Shown: positions 57,446-64,000 of the stretch, one piece after another
How the letters are laid out: each line of letters starts with the position of its first letter
Numbering within the stretch: position 1 is the stretch's first letter
Source: an uncultured Eubacterium sp.
GTDB lineage: Bacteria > Bacillota > Clostridia > Oscillospirales > Acutalibacteraceae
DNA length: 64,000 bases
Direction: 5' to 3'
Assembly (NCBI GenBank): GCA_900542875.1
Contig: UQPH01000001.1
Coordinates: 143,438 to 207,437 of the forward strand
The notes under the pieces: generated by a model
The model's database searches: none
Told to the model about the DNA's origin: nothing
What the model saw: the letters and a program-made list of their open reading frames with translations, nothing else
Translations under genes and position numbers: made by a program

Positions 57446-60400
57446 ATGGATAATAATTCAACAAATGAATTCAGTTCGGTTAAAATCGGACTTGCTTCTC
57501 CCGAGGCCATTCGAGGATGGTCTTACGGAGAGGTAACAAAGCCCGAAACCATAAATTACAGAACATTAAAGCCTGAGACCGGCGGACTTTTCTGCGAAAG
57601 AATTTTCGGTCCCATGAAAGACTGGGAGTGTCATTGCGGTAAATATAAGAGAGTTCGCTATAAGGGCAAGGTGTGCGAGCGTTGCGGCGTTGAGATTACA
57701 CGCTCAAAGGTTCGCCGAGAGAGAATGGGCCATATCGAGCTTGCTGCCCCGGTATCACATATTTGGTACTTTAAGGGCATTCCGAGCCGTATCGGTCAGG
57801 TTCTTGACATTAACCAGAGAAATCTTGAAAAGGTGCTTTATTTCGCACTTTATATCGTAACAGACCCGGGCGATACTCCGCTTCAGAAGAAGCAGACTCT
57901 TACCGAAAAAGAGTATCAGGATATGCGTGAGAAGTACGAGGATGACTTTAAGGCAGGAATGGGTGCAGAGGCTATCAAGGAACTTCTTTCCGAGATAGAC
58001 GCAAAGGAACTTCGTGACGAACTTACGGCAGAACTTGAGGGTGCAACAGGTCAAAAGAGAGCAAAACTTCTTAAAAGACTTGATGTAGTTGACGCTTTTG
58101 TAAACAGCGGCAATAAACTTGAGTGGATGATTCTCGATGTTATTCCGGTAATTCCTCCGGATATCCGTCCTATGGTTCAGCTTGACGGCGGCAGATTCGC
58201 CACTTCGGACCTTAATGATTTGTATCGCCGTGTTATTAACAGAAATAACAGACTTAAGAGACTTATGGAGCTTCACGCTCCCGATATCATTATCAGGAAC
58301 GAGAAGAGAATGCTTCAGGAATCCGTTGACGCACTTATCGACAACGGCAGACGAGGCAGACCCGTTACCGGTCCAAATAACAGACCGCTTAAATCTCTTT
58401 CCGATATGCTAAAGGGTAAGCAGGGACGCTTCCGTCAGAATCTTCTCGGTAAGCGTGTTGACTATTCGGGACGTTCAGTTATCGTTGTAGGTCCCGAGCT
58501 TAAGATTTACCAGTGCGGTCTTCCTAAGGAAATGGCTATCGAACTCTTTAAGCCTTTTGTTATGAAGCGTTTGGTTGCGACAAATATCGCTTCAAACATT
58601 AAGCAGGCAAGAAAGATGGTAGAAAAGGCTAACCGCAGCGAGGTTTGGGATGCTCTTGAAGTTGTAATCAAGGATCACCCGGTTATGCTTAACCGTGCTC
58701 CCACACTTCACAGACTCGGTATTCAGGCATTTGAGCCGGTTCTTGTTGAGGGTAGAGCAATTAAACTTCACCCACTTGCTTGTACAGCGTTCAACGCCGA
58801 CTTCGACGGTGACCAGATGGCTGTCCATGTACCGCTTTCTGCTGAGGCTCAGGCAGAGGCTCGTATGCTTATGCTTGCTTCAAATAACCTTCTTAAACCG
58901 TCAGACGGTAAGCCGGTAGCAGTTCCGTCACAGGATATGGTAATCGGTTCTTACTACTTAACTATGATTAAAGAGGGTGAGCCGGGCGAGGCTGAAACCG
59001 AAATTATCGACGGCGAGGAAATTAAGCATTACAGAATCTTCCGTGACGTTGATGAGGCTATGATGGCTTATCAGGAGGGCTCACTCGGACTTCATACGGA
59101 ATGTAAGATTCGCTTTACCGGCGAGATTAACGGCGAGCAGAAGTCGTCAATCGTTTTGACAACAATCGGCCGTGTAATCTTTAATAAGCCTATTCCGCAG
59201 GATTTGGGCTTTATCGACAGAAGCGTGCCGGGTAACGAGTTCGTTCCCGAAATCAGCTTTGTTGTTAAGAAAGGCGGACTCGGTAAAATCGCCGACGCTT
59301 GTATTCGTACTCACGGCGTTTCCGTTGCTTCCAGAGTTCTTGATGATATTAAGAATCAGGGTTATAAATACTCGACAGTATCGGGTACAACCGTTGCCGT
59401 TATCGACGCATTGATTCCTGAAAAGAAAAAGGAATTCCTTGCAGAGGCAGAGGCAAAGGTTGATGAAATCACAAATAACTATAACTACGGTTTGATTACC
59501 AATGATGAGCGTTACTCACAGGTTGTAAAGGCTTGGGAGGAATGCACAAATAAGGTATCCGATGAACTTACAAATAACTTTGACGGTACTCACAACCCGA
59601 TTCACATGATGGTAGACTCGGGTGCCCGTGGTAGTACTTCCCAGCTTCGTCAGCTTGCAGGTATGAGAGGTCTTATCGCAAATACTTCGGGTGCAACTAT
59701 CGAAATTCCTATTAAGGCTAACTACCGTGAGGGTCTTAACATTTTGGAATACTTCATTTCTTCTCGTGGTGCCCGTAAGGGTCTTACCGATACAGCTCTT
59801 CGTACTGCTGACTCGGGTTACCTTACCAGAAGACTTGTTGATGTATCGCAGGATGTTATCATTCGTGATGATGATTGCGGATGCCATGACGGTATTGAAG
59901 TTTACGCTATTAAAGACGGTAACCGTGTTCTTGAGTCTCTTGAGGAAAGACTTGTCGGCAGATTCGTTTCGGAGCCTGTTGTTCATCCTGAGACCGGCGA
60001 GGTTCTTATGGATACCGACAGAATGATGAACGAGGATGATGCAAAGAGAATTACCGACGCAGGTATCACTTCCGTTAAGATTCGTTCACTCATCACCTGT
60101 AAGTCACGCCACGGCGTTTGCCGCAAGTGCTATGGTTCAAACCTTGCATTTAACGAGCCTGTTCAGGTCGGTGAGGCAGTAGGTATCATCGCTGCTCAGT
60201 CAATCGGTGAGCCGGGTACTCAGCTTACAATGAGAACCTTCCACACCGGCGGTGTTGCAGGCGGTGAGGATATTACACAGGGTCTTCCGAGAGTTGAGGA
60301 ACTGTTTGAGGCAAGAAAGCCAAAGCAACTTGCTATGCTTTCCGAAATTGACGGTGAGGTCAGAATTGAGGAAATCAAGAAGGCTCGCCATGTAATTGTA

Positions 60401-61093
60401 TTTAATAAGGAAACAGGCGAGGAGAAGAAGTACCTTATTCCTTACGGCTTCAGACTTTGCGAAAACATTGTTGACGGAGCACATATCGAAAAGGGAACGG
60501 AACTCACAATCGGTTCTAAGAATCCTCACGATGTACTTGCAATCCTCGGCGAAGAGGCTGTATATAATTACCTTATTAAAGAGGTACAGTACGCATACCG
60601 TACACAGGGTGTTGATATCAACGATAAGCATATCGAGGTTATCGTTCGTCAGATGCTTAAGAAGTGCATCGTTGATGAGGCAGGCGATACCGATTTGATT
60701 TCGGGCACCAATGTTGATGTTGCCGCTGTTGCAGAGGCTAATGATAAGGTTGACGCAAGAATCGCCGCAGGCGAAGAGGGACTTAAACACGCAACATACA
60801 TCCCGCTTCTTCTCGGTATTACAAAAGCTTCACTTGCTACGGATTCATTCCTTTCCGCAGCATCTTTCCAGGAGACCACAAGAGTTCTTACAGACGCTGC
60901 TATCAGAGGCAAGTCTGATCCGCTCCTTGGTCTTAAGGAGAATGTTCTTATCGGTAAGCTCGTTCCGGCAGGTACCGGCATGAGCGTGTTCAGAGATGTT
61001 GATGTTGTCCCCAGTTATTTCTCTGCCGAAGGCGGTATGGAAATTAAGGACCTCGAACAATTACAACAACTCTTGACAAACAACAACAACTAA
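57446..61093 (+). CDS. rpoC: RNA polymerase beta' subunit
   Basis: 1215 aa. N-terminal zinc finger (CHCGKYKRVRYKGKVCERCG), catalytic Mg site NADFDGDQ, bridge and trigger regions (ISSRGARKGLTDTALRTADSGYLTRRL, split here only for naming) and QLTMRTFHTGG are present. AAAGGAGTG precedes ATG by about 8 bases. Follows rpoB after 58 bases. The last codons overlap the promoter of rpsL. Confidence 0.97.
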   Translation: MDNNSTNEFSSVKIGLASPEAIRGWSYGEVTKPETINYRTLKPETGGLFCERIFGPMKDWECHCGKYKRVRYKGKVCERCGVEITRSKVRRERMGHIELAAPVSHIWYFKGIPSRIGQVLDINQRNLEKVLYFALYIVTDPGDTPLQKKQTLTEKEYQDMREKYEDDFKAGMGAEAIKELLSEIDAKELRDELTAELEGATGQKRAKLLKRLDVVDAFVNSGNKLEWMILDVIPVIPPDIRPMVQLDGGRFATSDLNDLYRRVINRNNRLKRLMELHAPDIIIRNEKRMLQESVDALIDNGRRGRPVTGPNNRPLKSLSDMLKGKQGRFRQNLLGKRVDYSGRSVIVVGPELKIYQCGLPKEMAIELFKPFVMKRLVATNIASNIKQARKMVEKANRSEVWDALEVVIKDHPVMLNRAPTLHRLGIQAFEPVLVEGRAIKLHPLACTAFNADFDGDQMAVHVPLSAEAQAEARMLMLASNNLLKPSDGKPVAVPSQDMVIGSYYLTMIKEGEPGEAETEIIDGEEIKHYRIFRDVDEAMMAYQEGSLGLHTECKIRFTGEINGEQKSSIVLTTIGRVIFNKPIPQDLGFIDRSVPGNEFVPEISFVVKKGGLGKIADACIRTHGVSVASRVLDDIKNQGYKYSTVSGTTVAVIDALIPEKKKEFLAEAEAKVDEITNNYNYGLITNDERYSQVVKAWEECTNKVSDELTNNFDGTHNPIHMMVDSGARGSTSQLRQLAGMRGLIANTSGATIEIPIKANYREGLNILEYFISSRGARKGLTDTALRTADSGYLTRRLVDVSQDVIIRDDDCGCHDGIEVYAIKDGNRVLESLEERLVGRFVSEPVVHPETGEVLMDTDRMMNEDDAKRITDAGITSVKIRSLITCKSRHGVCRKCYGSNLAFNEPVQVGEAVGIIAAQSIGEPGTQLTMRTFHTGGVAGGEDITQGLPRVEELFEARKPKQLAMLSEIDGEVRIEEIKKARHVIVFNKETGEEKKYLIPYGFRLCENIVDGAHIEKGTELTIGSKNPHDVLAILGEEAVYNYLIKEVQYAYRTQGVDINDKHIEVIVRQMLKKCIVDEAGDTDLISGTNVDVAAVAEANDKVDARIAAGEEGLKHATYIPLLLGITKASLATDSFLSAASFQETTRVLTDAAIRGKSDPLLGLKENVLIGKLVPAGTGMSVFRDVDVVPSYFSAEGGMEIKDLEQLQQLLTNNNN

Positions 61094-61101
61094 GTTATAA
61101 T
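61073..61101 (+). promoter_or_regulatory. Consensus promoter inside the 3' end of rpoC
   Basis: Exact TTGACA (61073-61078), exactly 17 bases, exact TATAAT (61096-61101): a full-consensus sigma-A promoter. Start near 61108, so rpsL-rpsG-fusA can be transcribed independently of rpoBC. The -35 lies within the last codons of rpoC. Confidence 0.88.
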
Positions 61102-61105
61102 ATTT

Positions 61106-61257
61106 AACTGCGTGTGAATGTTTTTGTGCTTTTGCACAAATTTTACCGCTTTAATTTGTTAAAATCGTCCGACGGAGCAGAAATGTTCCGTCGGTTGACG
61201 CAGTTGTTTTGCAGTATTTGCATTTGATACAGTCATATATATTAGGTATGACTGTAT
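61106..61257 (+). promoter_or_regulatory. Structured leader of rpsL
   Basis: AACTGCGT (61106-61113) can pair with ACGCAGTT (61198-61205), enclosing two local hairpins: TTTGTGC/GCACAAA (61123-61140) and CCGACGGA/TCCGTCGG (61169-61194). A further 10-bp hairpin ATACAGTCAT/ATGACTGTAT (61227-61257) follows. Such a folded leader of about 200 bases may bind a product ribosomal protein; this is inferred. Confidence 0.5.
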
Positions 61258-61315
61258 GATATGTGCATATTGCTTTGTGCAACGGTGCATAAATAAATGA
61301 AAGGAGAATAAACTA

Positions 61316-61735
61316 TTGCCTACCTTTAACCAATTAGTAAGAACCGGACGTAAGTCACTTGAGAAGAAGTCTAAGACTCCTGCTCTTATCAAAGGTCTCA
61401 ACACTAAGAAAAACGTTATGACAGATAACGCTTCTCCGCAAAAGCGTGGCGTATGTACAGCAGTTAAGACAGCTACACCTAAGAAGCCTAACTCAGCACT
61501 TCGTAAAATTGCCAGAGTTCGTCTCACAAACGGTATGGAAGTTTCTGCATACATTCCCGGCGTAGGCCATAATCTTCAGGAGCACTCCGTAGTTATGGTT
61601 CGTGGCGGAAGAGTTAAGGACCTCCCCGGTGTTCGTTACCACATTATCCGTGGTACACTTGATACCCAGGGCGTAAACGGCAGAATGCAGAGCCGTTCAA
61701 AGTACGGCGCTAAGAAGCCGAAGGCTAAGAAGTAA
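61316..61735 (+). CDS. rpsL: 30S ribosomal protein S12
   Basis: 139 aa. Starts at TTG (61316-61318), with AAAGGAG (61301-61307) upstream, giving the standard N-terminus MPTFNQLVR. PKKPNSALRKIARVRLTNG and GGRVKDLPGVRYH hold the decoding-site residues, and the streptomycin-relevant Lys positions look wild-type. The use of TTG for an essential high-level protein is notable. Confidence 0.96.
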   Translation: MPTFNQLVRTGRKSLEKKSKTPALIKGLNTKKNVMTDNASPQKRGVCTAVKTATPKKPNSALRKIARVRLTNGMEVSAYIPGVGHNLQEHSVVMVRGGRVKDLPGVRYHIIRGTLDTQGVNGRMQSRSKYGAKKPKAKK

Positions 61736-61858
61736 TCAGCCTAAATCGAGGAAATCCGACAATAGTTTATTTGATTATAAAATGGCTTTTGTTGGCTCCA
61801 CGGAAAAACCGAGTACCTATGAACTCATATTACATTTTAATGAAGGAGGGAAGCGAAG

Positions 61859-62329
61859 ATGCCAAGAAGAGGCCAGATCGCTAAGCGTGATGTATTACCC
61901 GATCCGCTTTACAACTCAAAGGTTGTAACTCGTTTGATCAATAACATTATGCTCGATGGTAAGAAGGGCGTAGCACAGAAAATTGTCTACGGTGCTTTCG
62001 ACATCATCCAAGAAAAGACAGGTAATGATCCCGTAGAAACTTTTGAAGCTGCTATGGAAAATGTTATGCCTGTATTAGAAGTAAAGGCTCGCCGTGTCGG
62101 CGGTGCAACATATCAGGTTCCGCTTGAGGTTCGTCCGGAAAGAAGACAGACCTTAGGACTCAGATGGATCACTTTATATGCAAGACAGAGAAGTGAGAGA
62201 ACAATGAAGGAACGCCTTGCAGCAGAACTTATGGACGCTGCAAACAAAACCGGCGGTGCAGTTAAGAAGTGTGAGGATACACACAAGATGGCAGAAGCAA
62301 ACAAAGCATTTGCTCACTTCAGATACTAA
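61859..62329 (+). CDS. rpsG: 30S ribosomal protein S7
   Basis: 156 aa, full length. PRRGQIAKRDVLPDPLYNSK at the start and QVPLEVRPERR are S7 signatures. AAGGAGGG precedes ATG. The 123-base gap from rpsL contains no gene; a small ACGG/CCG hairpin lies at about 61800-61815. S7 assembles the 30S head and in some bacteria regulates this operon. Confidence 0.96.
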   Translation: MPRRGQIAKRDVLPDPLYNSKVVTRLINNIMLDGKKGVAQKIVYGAFDIIQEKTGNDPVETFEAAMENVMPVLEVKARRVGGATYQVPLEVRPERRQTLGLRWITLYARQRSERTMKERLAAELMDAANKTGGAVKKCEDTHKMAEANKAFAHFRY

Positions 62330-62350
62330 TCTGCCTGACAGGAGGATATT

Positions 62351-64000
62351 ATGCCAAGAAAAGTTGCTCTTGAAGAAACAAGAAATATTGGTATTATGGC
62401 GCACATTGATGCCGGTAAGACTACAACCACAGAGCGTATTCTTTACTACACCGGTATTAATCACAAAATCGGTGAGACCCATGAGGGCGGCGCTACTATG
62501 GACTGGATGGAGCAAGAGCAGGAGAGAGGTATCACAATTACTTCTGCTGCTACAACTTGTTTCTGGAAAAACCACAGAATTAATATCATCGATACACCGG
62601 GACACGTTGACTTCACCGTAGAGGTTCAGCGTTCACTGCGTGTACTTGACGGCTCCGTAACCGTTCTTTGTGCAAAGGGCGGCGTTGAGCCACAGTCTGA
62701 GACCGTATGGCGTCAGGCTGACGAATATAATGTACCTCGTATGATTTTTGTAAACAAGATGGATATTATGGGTGCAAACTTCTATAATGTTCTCGATATG
62801 GTACTGGAGCGTTTTAAGTGTAATGCACTTCCTATCCAGCTTCCTATCGGCAGTGAGGATACATTTGAGGGTATTGTTGACCTCGTAAACAACAAAGAAA
62901 TCGTATATATCGACCCAGCTAAGAATTTGGGTACTGTTTTTGAGGAGAGAGAGATTCGTCCCGAACTCCAAGAGAAGGCTGCTAAGTACAGAACAGAACT
63001 TATCGAGTTCATCGCCGAGCAGGATGAGGAACTTATGGAGAAGTATTTTGACGAGGGTGAAGACGCTATTGATGTCGACACTATGAAGAAGTACATCCGT
63101 AAGTGCACAATTTCCGGCGAAATGGTTCCCGTATGCTGCGGTACCGCTTACAGAGATATGGGCGTTCAGCCGCTCCTTGATGCTATCGTTGATTATATGC
63201 CGGCTCCTACCGACATTGAATCAATCAAGGGCGTTAACCCGGATACAGACGAGGAAGAATATCGTCATTCTTCCGATGACGAGCCGTTTGCTGCTCTTGC
63301 ATTTAAGATTGCAACCGACCCGTTTGTAGGTAAGATTTGCTACTTCAGAGTGTACTCAGGTACAATCGAAGCAGGTACTCCTTGCTACAACTCTGTAAAG
63401 GGCAATAAGGAGAGAATGGGTAGAATTCTTCAAATGCACGCTAACCACAGAGAGGATATTCCTGTATGTTATGCAGGTGATATTGCTGCCGCTGTTGGTC
63501 TTAAGAACACTACAACCGGTGATACTCTTTGCGATGAAAATCATCCTATCATTCTTGAGTCGATGAATTTCCCTGACCCGGTTATCCGTGTTGCTATCGA
63601 GCCTAAGACAAAGGCAGGCCAGGAGAAGATGGGTATTGCTCTTGCAAAACTTGCAGAAGAAGACCCGACATTTAAGGCTTATACAGATGAAGAAACAGGA
63701 CAAACCATTATCGCAGGTATGGGTGAACTTCACCTTGAAATCATCGTTGACCGTTTGCTTCGTGAATTTAAGGTTGAGGCAAATGTAGGCGCACCTCAGG
63801 TTGCTTATAAGGAAACTATCACGACAGAATCTATGTCCGATACGAAGTACAAAAAGCAGTCGGGTGGTAGCGGTCAGTACGGTCACTGTAAGATTCGCTT
63901 GTATCCTAACCTCGACGAAAACGGCGTAGGTAAGGGTTATGAGTTTGAAAATCAAATCGTCGGCGGTGCTATTCCTAAGGAATACATTCCGGCTGTTGAC
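62351..64000 (+). CDS. fusA: Elongation factor G, 5' part
   Basis: Open from ATG 62351 to the window edge (550 codons, no stop reached), so the last part of the gene lies outside. G1 HIDAGKTTT, G2 RGITI, G3 DTPGHVDF and G4 NKMDIMG are intact, followed by domain II and the start of domains III-IV. GGAGG precedes ATG. It drives ribosomal translocation with GTP. Confidence 0.96.
   Translation, partial: MPRKVALEETRNIGIMAHIDAGKTTTTERILYYTGINHKIGETHEGGATMDWMEQEQERGITITSAATTCFWKNHRINIIDTPGHVDFTVEVQRSLRVLDGSVTVLCAKGGVEPQSETVWRQADEYNVPRMIFVNKMDIMGANFYNVLDMVLERFKCNALPIQLPIGSEDTFEGIVDLVNNKEIVYIDPAKNLGTVFEEREIRPELQEKAAKYRTELIEFIAEQDEELMEKYFDEGEDAIDVDTMKKYIRKCTISGEMVPVCCGTAYRDMGVQPLLDAIVDYMPAPTDIESIKGVNPDTDEEEYRHSSDDEPFAALAFKIATDPFVGKICYFRVYSGTIEAGTPCYNSVKGNKERMGRILQMHANHREDIPVCYAGDIAAAVGLKNTTTGDTLCDENHPIILESMNFPDPVIRVAIEPKTKAGQEKMGIALAKLAEEDPTFKAYTDEETGQTIIAGMGELHLEIIVDRLLREFKVEANVGAPQVAYKETITTESMSDTKYKKQSGGSGQYGHCKIRLYPNLDENGVGKGYEFENQIVGGAIPKEYIPAVD

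Overview
The window looks like a chromosomal segment of a low-GC, anaerobic Clostridia-type Firmicute, most likely a gut Oscillospiraceae/Ruminococcaceae relative. This rests on a long-form HPF, a class-2 GalT, a QueT-type ECF S-component, pyruvate formate-lyase with an Fe-S FNR-like regulator, a Clostridia-style MetRS (HIGN signature), Thr/Pro-rich linkers in surface proteins, consensus Bacillus-like promoters (TTGACA-N17-TATAAT) and AGGAGG ribosome binding sites. The placement is inference; no rRNA or tRNA gene was seen.

Layout. (1) 1-600: a hairpin-rich intergenic region with a palindromic repeat and the promoter of the next operon. (2) 602-16622: a visibly AT-rich, one-direction surface-glycan cluster: initiating sugar-phosphate transferase, aldo/keto reductase, O-acyltransferase, split transketolase, EpsG-type polymerase, seven glycosyltransferases, one intact pyruvyltransferase and a Wzx flippase. 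Two further genes are broken (a hexapeptide acetyltransferase and a second pyruvyltransferase). (3) 16836-21160: surface protein, tex and an MFS permease. (4) 21225-32638: mixed housekeeping genes (lipase-like hydrolase, hpf, DUF421, a GH95-like lipoprotein, queT behind a structured leader, NifX-like protein, patatin, nitroreductase, GDPD, and a DnaD plus helicase-loader pair). (5) 32702-36279: a minus-strand galactose operon galT-PHP-GH27. (6) 36477-45821: LOG protein, cytidylate-kinase-like protein, the anaerobic module pflA-pflB-fnr-like, ProXp-type editing protein, AlkD, Fe-alcohol dehydrogenase, RluA. (7) 45886-53272: seven tightly packed minus-strand genes from a peptide-binding lipoprotein to a metallophosphoesterase, including nagB and metG. 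(8) 53644-64000: rpoB-rpoC, then rpsL-rpsG-fusA (fusA cut by the window edge).

How parts work together. The glycan cluster holds every class needed for a Wzx/Wzy-type polymer: priming on undecaprenyl phosphate, sequential glycosyl transfer, decoration (acetyl, pyruvyl), export and polymerisation. The pfl region is a compact fermentation unit: a perfect FNR-type box sits at the class II position before pflB, and the FNR-like protein encoded 30 bases downstream carries the ETVSR recognition helix expected to read that box. The GH27 enzyme and GalT form a galactoside-to-UDP-sugar route.

No wholly new multi-gene system was proven. The best leads are the split transketolase inside the glycan locus, the compact queT leader with a loop complementary to the ribosome binding site, the overlapping dyads before pflB, a near-leaderless rluA transcript, and the consensus promoter hidden in the 3' end of rpoC followed by a structured rpsL leader.
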